Of a DNA stretch of 64,000 bases, positions 14,259 through 21,567 are shown piece after piece. Each line of letters begins with the position of its first letter. Position 1 is the first letter of the stretch. Location: positions 1 to 64,000 of the forward strand of contig JABDGU010000003.1 in NCBI GenBank assembly GCA_013285905.1. Reading direction: 5' to 3'. This stretch comes from Bacteroidota bacterium (GTDB taxonomy: Bacteria > Bacteroidota > Bacteroidia > Chitinophagales > Chitinophagaceae). The notes below the pieces were generated by a model. The model ran no database searches and was not told the origin of the DNA. It saw only the letters and a list, made by a program, of their open reading frames with translations. Both the position numbers and the translations under genes were made by a program.

Positions 14259-15059
14259 ATGGAGAACCTTATAGTATACCTTTTTTTCGCATTAATCTTT
14301 TGGTTGGTCATGAAAAGACACGTAGGAACTATCAAAACCCTCTTTGCAAATAGTTCTAATTTTAGGCTGATGATTATTTGTGCAGTTTATATAATGCTCA
14401 TTTTTTTATTCGCAAAAATTTATCAAAAAACATACAACGCAAATTCTCGATCATTTGTTTTCGCTTCCGATATTGCAAAAACAAATATCGAAGAACTAAA
14501 TAGAAATGATAGCAGCGTAACAGCAGACTTACAATATCAGCAATATTTCTGCGATTCGGTAAATCAAATGGTCTTCTTAAAAAGGCAGCCAATAATATTA
14601 GAGCCGCCTGGTACATATGAAAGGACATTCAGATATAGGGTAGGGAGTGTCTTTGTTGATATCGACATAAATGAGTTATACTGTCACAAAGGAATAAAAA
14701 ATACCAAGCATGGAATTTGCATTTGGGATTCTACGAGAAATTATTTTCCAAAAGAAATTTTTCTTGATCAAACAATTGATACAATACCGTATGACACGTT
14801 TGCAGTTCTTCATTCCCTGTTGTCAAAACGGTTATCACAAATAATATCTCAAATAAAGAATAGCACCCCAAATATTGTTCCAAAATGGACTTACCTGGAT
14901 TTTCTCTATTTCAGTACAATTACCCAAGCTACCGTCGGTTATGGCGACATGCTGCCAAATTCAAAAACAGTTAGATTTCTTGTAACAATCCAAACACTGT
15001 TAGGCGTTTTTTTAACAGTATTCTTGATTGCCTCTTCTTTGTGGAAAGTCAAGGAATAG
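14259..15059 (+). CDS. Potassium channel protein with large extracytoplasmic insertion
   Basis: 266 residues. The selectivity filter TVGYGD (225-230) in TITQATVGYGD identifies a K+ channel pore, followed by the inner helix (about 238-258, FLVTIQTLLGVFLTVFLIAS). Two membrane helices precede it (about 4-18 and 35-55). Between the second helix and the pore helix lie about 150 polar residues instead of the usual short turret, so a folded domain is expected outside the membrane. No C-terminal RCK or cyclic-nucleotide domain is present; the protein ends KVKE just after the inner helix. I chose the ATG at 14259 over an in-frame TTG at 14217. It follows the serine recombinase gene. In an island of this type a role in phage defence by membrane depolarisation is possible but not shown. 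Confidence 0.88.
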   Translation: MENLIVYLFFALIFWLVMKRHVGTIKTLFANSSNFRLMIICAVYIMLIFLFAKIYQKTYNANSRSFVFASDIAKTNIEELNRNDSSVTADLQYQQYFCDSVNQMVFLKRQPIILEPPGTYERTFRYRVGSVFVDIDINELYCHKGIKNTKHGICIWDSTRNYFPKEIFLDQTIDTIPYDTFAVLHSLLSKRLSQIISQIKNSTPNIVPKWTYLDFLYFSTITQATVGYGDMLPNSKTVRFLVTIQTLLGVFLTVFLIASSLWKVKE

Positions 15060-15130
15060 CAGCTTTGCGTTGCCTAGAAACAATTGTTCAAATGTATAAG
15101 GCTGCAATAATATTTTTAGCTATGTGCTTT

Positions 15131-15895
15131 TCATGGCTTAAATATTCTAAATGTAAAAAGCCTATTGAGAAATTTACAAATTTTATCCAAGCCATGCCTT
15201 CTTTTTAATAGATAACTGTCCATATCCACTCCAGCAGATTTTTCAATTTCATTCTTAAAAGCTGCAATGTCGGCACAGGCAATCTCAAAGACAAGCCAAT
15301 ACTTATCAGGAATTTGTTTGGTCACGGGGATATGAATGGTGTCTATTGGCTGGTATAAAAAAAAGCCACTTTGAATTACAATCCTACTAACGCCGAGATT
15401 TTCTAAATCTATATTACTGTACGTTGAAGTGGGATGAATAAGATCAAGTTTATTGTGGGTGAATGGGGTGTAACCCGATCTTTTTAAATGTTCTTCCTGG
15501 CAAGCTCCACCGAAGGCTGCTTTGTTTAAACAATATATTCTTACGGACTTACCCGCTGAATCATTAAAAGCGAATTGAAAGGCTACAGTATCATCCTTTG
15601 AAAAATCCATAAGACGAGACTTCAAGCCGAAGTGTCTTGCCATGAACCACAAATTCCAATCATTTACGTCTCGAATTCTGTAGAATATAGACAAGACTTT
15701 AGCGAAGGCTCTTATCAAGTGCCGTTCATACTTTGGAAAATCCTTTATTTTATTTACTAAATCTGAATAACACATTGATGGTACCAATGGAAATTCGGCT
15801 CTAACCCCTCTATAGAAATAACCGTTGTCAGAACGTGGGAAACCACCGAAATGCTTTTTAAATTCCTTATAAGTTTTTATATGGATGATGTTCAT
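15131..15895 (-). CDS. FRG domain-containing protein
   Basis: 254 residues. FRG-domain landmarks are all present: YFYRG (26-30), ARHFGLKSRLMDFS (86-99, matching the family's QHxGxxTRLLDWS block) and QSGFFLYQP (175-183). There is no membrane segment. FRG domains are found in phage, island and toxin-like proteins; the biochemical activity is not firmly known. It is the second gene of a minus-strand pair with the HEPN-like gene 64 bp upstream and converges with the K+ channel gene. The context suggests the catalytic or effector partner of a two-gene module. Confidence 0.85.
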   Translation of the reverse strand: MNIIHIKTYKEFKKHFGGFPRSDNGYFYRGVRAEFPLVPSMCYSDLVNKIKDFPKYERHLIRAFAKVLSIFYRIRDVNDWNLWFMARHFGLKSRLMDFSKDDTVAFQFAFNDSAGKSVRIYCLNKAAFGGACQEEHLKRSGYTPFTHNKLDLIHPTSTYSNIDLENLGVSRIVIQSGFFLYQPIDTIHIPVTKQIPDKYWLVFEIACADIAAFKNEIEKSAGVDMDSYLLKRRHGLDKICKFLNRLFTFRIFKP

Positions 15896-15959
15896 ACTTT
15901 ATTCATACTTATAAATATTATAAATAATATATTTATGATTTTCCTTGCTGAATTTGTTC

Positions 15960-16439
15960 CTATCTTGAAGCTTCGGGAATGGCTGATATGGCGTTAGCAA
16001 CTTTGCCGCAACAATCTATTAGACGGTAATATTGTTCTGGTTCCTGATAAGGTATCATTTTCTGTATTTCATCAAAGTTCAATAACCTTTGATTTTCTCT
16101 GTTGTGGTGAGCCAATACGTAGTTCCTAAGCTTTCGCAGCATTGGGTTTTTAAATAGTTTATTCAAATCAGAAATACTTTTCCTAACCGTGTCTGTTTGT
16201 GTATGGTGATAGTTAGCCAAATAATGTTTTCTAAGTTCATCTTCAAAACCACAGGCTTTAATAATAATCATAGAAGCAATAGCACCAGACGTATATGCTT
16301 TGACGACTGGCGTTTCAAAGTCCGAACCATAATCCCTATTCGCTTCATCAACAGTTAGATCTAATGCTTTCCCGTAATATTCTAACTCTGTACGAATACT
16401 ACTCAGATTAAGTGCAATCAAAGCCAATTTGTCTGCCAT
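15960..16439 (-). CDS. HEPN-like (AbiU2-type) helical protein
   Basis: 159 residues, almost all predicted helical, no signal or membrane segment. LRKLRNYVLAHHNR (102-115) contains Arg105-Asn106-x4-His111, the R-polar-x4-H form of the HEPN ribonuclease motif, in the wording seen in AbiU2-like proteins (…LRDKVLAHR). I chose the ATG at 16439 over a TTG three codons upstream. It precedes the FRG gene by 64 bp and is likely cotranscribed with it. The inferred role is the RNase or regulatory half of an abortive-infection or toxin-antitoxin-like pair. The family call rests on the motif and shape, so it is moderate. Confidence 0.6.
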   Translation of the reverse strand: MADKLALIALNLSSIRTELEYYGKALDLTVDEANRDYGSDFETPVVKAYTSGAIASMIIIKACGFEDELRKHYLANYHHTQTDTVRKSISDLNKLFKNPMLRKLRNYVLAHHNRENQRLLNFDEIQKMIPYQEPEQYYRLIDCCGKVANAISAIPEASR

Positions 16440-16496
16440 ACTGCGCAATTAAAATGATTGTTGTAGGGTTATAATTAATTTGAGATTGTTTAATTA

Positions 16497-17744
16497 TCAA
16501 ATTGCAGGAACCACCTTTTTGCTTATATCCGTATCACGGTTGATTTGCTTTAAATACTTATCCGTCATAGATACACTACTGTGCCTATTTGCCTTCATAA
16601 TTTCCGCAATACTCCATCCAGCATTAAGTCGTTGCAAATTTGAATAATGTTTGAAAGAATAAAGCGTATACCCTTTCCCTTGTAATTCCAATGCCTTTAG
16701 TGCTTTAACGAAACGCTTGTATGCGGTGTTGCTGCCAATTGAACTCGCTCCAACTATTGTGTCTGAATTTGATGTTAGAAAATAGTCCGTCGGGTAATTT
16801 TCTAACTCCAATTTAACAATTTCTTTCAATAGATTCGGCTCTATATCAATTCTTTCCGTAGTAATTCTCTTTGTATTTTTAGTTGTATTTAACGGTACAA
16901 CAATTTGATTCTTTAGCAAGTCAATATCTTTAATTCTTAATTTACTCACTTCGTCTGGACGAAGGCAGGTAGAATTAATAAACCTACAAAAAAAAGCAGT
17001 CAGTGTGTCATGATTATCTAAAAATTCCATTAGCTTGACAACATCATCCTTAGTAAAGGGAATATGCCTGGGTTTAGTCTCAACTTCACTCCTTATTTTT
17101 TTTGCTTCTATTTTTGATGTTGGATTTTCTCCATTATAATAATTGTTATTGATGCACCACTGAAAAAAGGCTCTGAAAACACCCTTCGCAGATCTAACCG
17201 TATTACCTGCCCAGGGGATTGGTTTATTTAACTCAATACTCTTATTATTCATGAATAATTTAGCGGGTCGCGTATTATGAATCTTCCCATGAATGTATTT
17301 TTGAATATCGTTGGTTGTAAAATTTTTTACCTGCTTTTCGGGGTATGCCTCAATAAGATAGCGCAATTTACTATCGTAACTCTGTACCGTTTTAGGTCTG
17401 GCATAAGTTTTCAATTCTAATATATATTTTTGCACTGCGTCTTTAAGAGTAATATTATCCTGAATTATTTGTGCAAGAAAAGCTTCTGGGTTGCTGGGAT
17501 CATATCCATTTTTCAAGTCGTTCTTTATACTTAATAGAAGAACTTCCGCTTGATACGCCTTTTCCTTATAATCCTTAATGCGATTTAAGTCACCTTTTAC
17601 ACGATGCTGCTTCCCATTATAAGAATAATTAACATACCAGATTTTCTTTGCCCATTCTTTTTCGAGGGAAGAACCTTTCGGAATGCTCTTTGGTTTTTTA
17701 CCTTTTACAAGTTGTGGAATTGTATATCTACCGTCTACTTTCAT
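16497..17744 (-). CDS. Tyrosine integrase of the tRNA-Ser island
   Basis: 415 residues from the ATG at 17744 (an upstream TTG would overlap the 22-bp repeat). N-terminal arm-binding part, then a SAM-like core-binding domain (about 98-205), then the catalytic domain with STCLRPDEVSKLR (Arg262), a lysine-rich beta hairpin (NTTKNTKRITTE), YSFKHYS (362-368), NRHSSVSMTDKYL (His388, Tyr397 nucleophile). The usual HxxR of the family is YxxK here (Tyr362, Lys365), a form I associate with Bacteroidota island integrases. The gene lies just inside attR and reads inwards, as expected for the enzyme that catalyses site-specific integration at tRNA-Ser. Confidence 0.94.
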   Translation of the reverse strand: MKVDGRYTIPQLVKGKKPKSIPKGSSLEKEWAKKIWYVNYSYNGKQHRVKGDLNRIKDYKEKAYQAEVLLLSIKNDLKNGYDPSNPEAFLAQIIQDNITLKDAVQKYILELKTYARPKTVQSYDSKLRYLIEAYPEKQVKNFTTNDIQKYIHGKIHNTRPAKLFMNNKSIELNKPIPWAGNTVRSAKGVFRAFFQWCINNNYYNGENPTSKIEAKKIRSEVETKPRHIPFTKDDVVKLMEFLDNHDTLTAFFCRFINSTCLRPDEVSKLRIKDIDLLKNQIVVPLNTTKNTKRITTERIDIEPNLLKEIVKLELENYPTDYFLTSNSDTIVGASSIGSNTAYKRFVKALKALELQGKGYTLYSFKHYSNLQRLNAGWSIAEIMKANRHSSVSMTDKYLKQINRDTDISKKVVPAI

Positions 17745-17770
17745 AATACAAATATACGAACGAGTAGGAC

Positions 17771-17792
17771 TATTTAGCACTGTTTTAGCACC
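17771..17792 (+). repeat. Right copy of 22-bp direct repeat (putative arm-type site)
   Basis: Identical to 12587-12608 and in the same orientation. It lies just upstream of the integrase gene and 60 bp inside attR, so it could serve both recombination and control of integrase expression. Confidence 0.65.
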
Positions 17793-17819
17793 AAATAAAA
17801 AATACAATTAATCAACACA

Positions 17820-17831
17820 ATGATTATCAAT
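17820..17831. repeat. Right copy of 12-bp inverted repeat of the island
   Basis: ATGATTATCAAT is the exact reverse complement of 12529-12540. It ends 21 bp inside attR. Confidence 0.55.
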
Positions 17832-17852
17832 AAATTATGGCATAATGCGGAA

Positions 17853-17869
17853 AATCCCTCTCTCTCCGC
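17853..17869 (+). repeat. attR: second copy of the tRNA-Ser 3'-end repeat
   Basis: AATCCCTCTCTCTCCGC, identical to 12478-12494. Only the last 17 bases of the tRNA are duplicated. What follows is the sequence that stood downstream of tRNA-Ser before insertion. Confidence 0.9.
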
Positions 17870-17949
17870 TCTTACCCGCCGAAGCCATTTTCGACGAAGG
17901 CGGCTTGTTCATCGGTTAAATAATTGCCAACTGATCGAATACGTTTTTT

Positions 17950-17976
17950 CAAGGGGACTCTTATAGAGTCCCCTTG
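17950..17976 (+). terminator. Hairpin terminator displaced from tRNA-Ser
   Basis: CAAGGGGACTC, loop TTATA, GAGTCCCCTTG: a perfect 11-bp stem followed by TTATTTT. It lies about 80 bp beyond attR and probably was the terminator of tRNA-Ser before the island inserted. Confidence 0.7.
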
Positions 17977-17989
17977 TTATTTTAGCTAT

Positions 17990-18100
17990 ATGTGGCTCTA
18001 TGTATATATCATCGAACTCAAAAATGGCACACATTACGTCGGTTGCACAATAAATCTGAAAGAACGATTTGCGAAGCATAGTAAAGAGAATGTCCCTAGT
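17990..18100 (+). pseudogene. Truncated GIY-YIG endonuclease-like gene
   Basis: From an ATG at 17990 the frame encodes MWLYVYIIELKNGTHYVG followed by CTINLKERFAKHSKENVP, a clear GIY-YIG N-terminal half (YVYIIE, HYVGCT, LKERFxxH). After that the similarity stops. The frame continues through the arsR operator into the arsR gene, which cannot be a normal C-terminus. Intact members are 80-100 residues with a FEKYLK-type helix that is missing here. I read it as a 3'-truncated remnant whose end was replaced by the arsR promoter region. Confidence 0.6.
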
Positions 18101-18135
18101 AGCTATTTTCCCTTCAATCTGAAAGAAAAACTTGC

Positions 18136-18177
18136 GCAACTCAAAAGTTGCATATATATTTGCAACCTGAGGGTTGC
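18136..18177 (+). promoter_or_regulatory. Double palindromic operator and -7 box of the arsR operon
   Basis: Two 16-bp palindromes, GCAACTCAAAAGTTGC (18136-18151) and GCAACCTGAGGGTTGC (18162-18177), share GCAACY-N4-RGTTGC and have centres 26 bp apart. The sequence between them supplies TATATTTG (18155-18162), matching TAnnTTTG. The second palindrome ends 17 bp before the arsR ATG. The layout strongly suggests autorepression by the ArsR-type protein. Confidence 0.8.
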
Positions 18178-18194
18178 TCAATTAATGATCAAGA

Positions 18195-18518
18195 ATGAAA
18201 CAAGATATATTCCAGGCCATATCAGACCCAACACGCAGGGCTATTTTAACATTAATCGCTATCCGGGCATTAACACCAAATGCAATGGCGGAAAAATTTG
18301 ACATGACCCGCCAGGCTGTATCGAAACACATTAAGGTATTACACGAGTGCGAATTGATTAAACCCCAGCAGAGTGGCCGGGAAATTTATTATCACTTTAA
18401 TGCGAAAAAAATGCAGGAGTTTGACCATTGGTTAGCCCAATTCAGGCAAAACTGGGAAACTCAATTTAACCAACTTGAACAATTATTAACAACAATTAAA
18501 ACACAGACCACGAAGTAG
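18195..18518 (+). CDS. ArsR-family transcriptional repressor
   Basis: 107 residues, winged helix. DPTRRAILTLI (11-21) and the recognition helix region MAEKFDMTRQAVSKHIKVL (31-49) are typical of ArsR/SdpR regulators. The wing is SGREIYYHF. No cysteine metal-site motif (ELCVCDL) is present, so metal sensing is unlikely. It is first in an operon with an SRPBCC protein and a VOC protein, a common arrangement in Bacteroidota where the regulator controls its own operon. The double palindrome just upstream fits as its binding site. Confidence 0.93.
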   Translation: MKQDIFQAISDPTRRAILTLIAIRALTPNAMAEKFDMTRQAVSKHIKVLHECELIKPQQSGREIYYHFNAKKMQEFDHWLAQFRQNWETQFNQLEQLLTTIKTQTTK

Positions 18519-18559
18519 CATTGATCCCAATAAAATTATTAACTAACAATCAATAAATA

Positions 18560-19051
18560 ATGAACAACGATTTACTATTTGATTTTAACGTTGACAAAAC
18601 CGCGAAAACGGTTTATATAACCAGGGAGTTTAATGCCGGGCGATCTTTAGTATGGGATGCCTTTACCAAGGCCGAACTACTGGATCAATGGGTGGCACCT
18701 GCACCTATGCGCGCCAAAACCAAGTATATGAATTTTGAAGTAGGCGGGCGGCGGTTTTACGCCATGATAAGCCCCGACGGACAGGAGCGTTGGGCGGTGC
18801 AGGAATTTACATCCATTACCCCAAAAACCAATTTTAAGATGTACAACGCGTTTGCGGATAAAGACGAAAACCGTGAACTGCCGGGTTCTGAATGGGATTA
18901 CAATTTCAGCGAACAAAATGGCATAACAAAAGTGGACATTACCATTTTTAATGAATCGTTTGAGCGATTGGAAAAATTATTGGAGGGTTTCAAAATAGGT
19001 TTCACCATGAGCTTGAAAAACCTGGAAGAACTGTTGGCCTCCTTATCATAG
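18560..19051 (+). CDS. SRPBCC (AHSA1-like) domain protein
   Basis: 163 residues of a START-like hydrophobic-pocket fold. [27 protein letters not shown] is represented by [19 protein letters not shown] (positions about 24-42), followed by the conserved [11 protein letters not shown] and the C-terminal [17 protein letters not shown] helix. Members bind small lipophilic ligands or act on Hsp90-like partners; the ligand here is unknown. 41 bp after arsR and 46 bp before the VOC gene, so cotranscribed. Confidence 0.9.
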   Translation: MNNDLLFDFNVDKTAKTVYITREFNAGRSLVWDAFTKAELLDQWVAPAPMRAKTKYMNFEVGGRRFYAMISPDGQERWAVQEFTSITPKTNFKMYNAFADKDENRELPGSEWDYNFSEQNGITKVDITIFNESFERLEKLLEGFKIGFTMSLKNLEELLASLS

Positions 19052-19097
19052 AAAACACAAAAAGAAAATTTACGATCACTTTTAAAAAATAAAAATT

Positions 19098-19538
19098 ATG
19101 AGAACAATTAATCCCTGGATCAACTTTAATGGAAATGCCGAAGAAGCATTCACTTTTTACAGATCAGTTTTTGGCGGCGAGTTCGGGAAGATCATTCGTT
19201 TTAAAGACCTGGCAAGCGATGCATTTCCCATACCGGAAGATGAAGCTAACAAAATAATGCGCATCGCCTTACCTATCGGTAAACACAATGTATTAATAGC
19301 CAATGACGTCCCCGGATTTTTGGGACGGGTAAGCGAAGAAGAAAACCGGTCGAAAATAGCAGTTAGCGCCGAAAGCCGCGAAGAAGCTGAAAAAATATTT
19401 AACGGCTTATCGGCGGGCGGATCTGTTGAAGGGCCCATTGGCGAAGGCCCCTGGGGTACATACGCCGGCATGTTAAGGGACAAATATGGTATTGAATGGA
19501 TAGTGGAGTTTGACCCGAATTATAAGGGGCAAATTTAA
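19098..19538 (+). CDS. VOC-superfamily (PhnB/YjdN-like) protein
   Basis: 146 residues. INPWINFNGNAEEAFTFYR, then SVFGGEF, at the N-terminus and GPWGTYAGMLRDKYGIEW near the C-terminus are the hallmarks of the PhnB-like branch of the glyoxalase/bleomycin-resistance fold. The metal-ligand pattern of true glyoxalases is not obvious. It is the third gene of the arsR operon. The substrate is unknown. Confidence 0.9.
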   Translation: MRTINPWINFNGNAEEAFTFYRSVFGGEFGKIIRFKDLASDAFPIPEDEANKIMRIALPIGKHNVLIANDVPGFLGRVSEEENRSKIAVSAESREEAEKIFNGLSAGGSVEGPIGEGPWGTYAGMLRDKYGIEWIVEFDPNYKGQI

Positions 19539-19671
19539 CCGGTTTACATTTTAAAAAGTCTCTAAAAAGGTCAAAAATGCTATAATGTGTTCCGAAGTTC
19601 TTTCTCACCATGGTTTTTAATCATGGAAACTTTAACTTTATAGACAGTACCAGGTAAATTTTGTCTTTTAT

Positions 19672-20100
19672 ATGAGCATACAAGAACAAATAAAGGAGTA
19701 TGTAAGCGGTCAACCTGAACCGAAACGCAATGACATGCAGAACTTGCATCAGCGCATACTTAACCTGTCGCCGGGATCTAAATTGTGGTTCCTTGATGGC
19801 AAGGATAGCAATAATAAAACTGTTAGCAACCCTAATATTGGATATGGGGTTCAGACAATAAAATATGCTGACGGAAAAACCAGGGACTTCTATCAAATTG
19901 GTCTGAGTGCCAACACAACAGGGATCTCCGTGTATATCCTTGGTATTGTGGATAAGAAATACCTGGCCCAAACCTATGGCAAAAAACTAGGCAAGGCAAG
20001 TGTCACCGGGTATTGCATCAAGTTCAAAACGCTAAAAGATATAAACATTGAGGTACTTGAAGCAGCAATACAATATGGGTTTGAGGTCACTGCCTGCTAA
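19672..20100 (+). CDS. DUF1801-type protein
   Basis: 142 residues. KRNDMQNLHQRILNLSPGSK (19-38), GYGVQTIKYADGKTRDFYQI, and SVYILGI match the DUF1801/YdhG-like fold. No catalytic residues are known for the family. It stands alone on the plus strand 130 bp after the VOC gene. DUF1801 proteins often sit with SRPBCC and VOC genes in Bacteroidota, as here. Confidence 0.8.
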   Translation: MSIQEQIKEYVSGQPEPKRNDMQNLHQRILNLSPGSKLWFLDGKDSNNKTVSNPNIGYGVQTIKYADGKTRDFYQIGLSANTTGISVYILGIVDKKYLAQTYGKKLGKASVTGYCIKFKTLKDINIEVLEAAIQYGFEVTAC

Positions 20101-20208
20101 GCAACTCGCCAGTGATAGCATCAGTTCATCCAAACTTGCCTTCTTAAATAATTAACGTTTCGAATAATAATTAATATTCACCCGCGTTATTATCTAAACC
20201 GCAGCATT

Positions 20209-20745
20209 ATGACCCGATCCCTTGCTTTCTTAGTAATAGCACCCGCTCTTTTTATAACTGCATGCCAAAAAAGCAACACCCCTGCCCCTCTAAAACCCCA
20301 AACAGGCCAGACAATAAATATTCACCCGGATAGTATACCCACGACTATCATGCTTCCTACTGATGTTTATTTTGATAAAACCAATAGTATCACTATGCAA
20401 GTTGCATATGATAGCTCAAAAAATGATTTGCTGTTTTGGGGTAATTTAATTTATCAGTATGAGCTTAACCCATGCCAAGAACATCAAATTTTATCTGCGG
20501 GAAATTATTCATTTTCAAGTGGCTGGTTGAATTATAATTCATCCAACACATATCGCAGCGGGAATTATACATTATACGACACAGCCTGGCTATATTATCC
20601 GCCTATTACTTACACCAGCAATATTTTTACACTGGTTCTGCGTAATGATAGTCTGATAATTTCGGGATATGATTGCAGCAATTTTGTAGAATTTTATTTT
20701 AATGGAAAAAAGCAATCCTCCACGCTCACAGAATTTCCTCTATAA
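20209..20745 (+). CDS. Hypothetical lipoprotein
   Basis: 178 residues. The signal ends in a lipobox FITAC with Cys19, followed by a Pro/Thr-rich linker (QKSNTPAPLKPQTGQ). The remainder is rich in Tyr, Asn and Ser and predicted beta (YELNPCQEHQILSAGNYSFS, then SGWLNYNSS). Two further cysteines (CQEH and YDCSN) could pair. No family recognised. Confidence 0.75.
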   Translation: MTRSLAFLVIAPALFITACQKSNTPAPLKPQTGQTINIHPDSIPTTIMLPTDVYFDKTNSITMQVAYDSSKNDLLFWGNLIYQYELNPCQEHQILSAGNYSFSSGWLNYNSSNTYRSGNYTLYDTAWLYYPPITYTSNIFTLVLRNDSLIISGYDCSNFVEFYFNGKKQSSTLTEFPL

Positions 20746-20846
20746 TGCTGAAAAGCTTGGATTACTGTTTGTTTAGGCCGATGCTTATTTTATTCTACAG
20801 TATTGGCACGGTTTTTAGGTAAATGCTATTAAAGATCCTTTGGGAA

Positions 20847-21275
20847 ATGAAAAATCAATTCGTAGCAAATAAAAAGGTCGCAATGAATGCGCCTGTCGCT
20901 AAAGTATGGAAAGCCATAACAGACCCTGCACAAATAAAAGTGTACTTTTTTGGCACGGACGTGCATACCGACTGGAAAAAAGGCAGCCCCCTTACCTATA
21001 CGGGTGTATGGGAAGGCAAACAGTATGAAGATAAAGGTGTAATAGTAGATATCGTTCCCGAAAAACTGTACCATAGCACCTACTATAGTCCACTATCGGG
21101 TCTTGAAGATAAACCTGAAAATTATAACAACGTCATTTGGGAATTAAGTGAGGAGAATGGCAAAACGACTGTTTCACTTACACAAGATAATATACCTACA
21201 GAAGAGAGCCGCCAGCATTCAGAAAAAAATTGGGAAATGGTCCTCAATAACATGAAAAATCTTATCGAGAAGTAA
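20847..21275 (+). CDS. SRPBCC (AHSA1-like) domain protein
   Basis: 142 residues from the ATG at 20847; an in-frame ATG eight codons upstream is less likely because conservation begins at MKNQFVANKKVAMNAP. The motifs AKVWKAITDPAQIKVYFFGT and WEGKQYEDKGVIVDIVPEK are typical of activator-of-Hsp90-homologue-like SRPBCC proteins. It is the second of three SRPBCC genes in 4 kb. It converges with the third and shares no operon with the first. Confidence 0.88.
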   Translation: MKNQFVANKKVAMNAPVAKVWKAITDPAQIKVYFFGTDVHTDWKKGSPLTYTGVWEGKQYEDKGVIVDIVPEKLYHSTYYSPLSGLEDKPENYNNVIWELSEENGKTTVSLTQDNIPTEESRQHSEKNWEMVLNNMKNLIEK

Positions 21276-21438
21276 AACCACATATCGACGTAAATGCTTT
21301 CAGCCTGATTTTGTTTTCTTAACCTGTTCCCATCTCCTTATCAATTCGGACTGTACAGGTAAAATAGCAATTCAACTTAGTATTTGTTACTGCTGCTAAT
21401 GTTAAGTCATTCAAACCAATATATTTTTACAGCAATAG

Positions 21439-21567
21439 TTATTCCTTGAAAGATGGACTTTTTTCTTTAATGTCACTCCATCCGGATTTGCCACCCTTGA
21501 CGGCAGCACGGCTTGAAAATGAGAAAGTGCCAAAACCTATAAAGGTTGGCATAAACATCTGTTTCAT
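21439..21567 (-). CDS. Small 42-residue ORF overlapping the SRPBCC stop codon
   Basis: An ATG overlaps the upstream TGA as ATGA (21564-21567), which would allow coupled translation. The product runs MKQMFMPTFIGFGTFSFSS then RAAVKGGKSGWSDIKEKS. It is basic, has a short hydrophobic N-terminus and no known family. The overlap and sensible composition argue for a real gene; the short length argues for caution. Confidence 0.35.
   Translation of the reverse strand: MKQMFMPTFIGFGTFSFSSRAAVKGGKSGWSDIKEKSPSFKE

Larger units (their letters stand above)
12478..17869. mobile_element. Integrative element (about 5.4 kb) in tRNA-Ser
   Basis: Bounded by the 17-bp attL/attR repeat. A tyrosine integrase gene adjoins attR and reads inwards. 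A 22-bp exact direct repeat holding two TTTAGCAC units lies near each end (12587-12608 and 17771-17792), and a 12-bp inverted repeat lies still closer to each end (12529-12540 and 17820-17831); these resemble arm-type or accessory binding sites. Cargo: an unknown protein, a serine recombinase, a K+ channel, an FRG protein and a HEPN-like protein. The DNA is visibly richer in A+T than the flanks. No conjugation, replication or phage structural genes are present, so it is either mobilised by a helper or is a small defence-type island. Confidence 0.85.

Noticed and set aside
17745-17807. Upstream TTG extension of the integrase
   Set aside because: It would put the 22-bp repeat inside the coding region; the ATG at 17744 starts the conserved part.
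17870-17925. Imperfect palindrome CCGCCGAAG ... CGAAGGCGG beyond attR
   Set aside because: The arms do not pair well around the centre, and similar GC-rich strings are common in extragenic DNA; no role could be supported.
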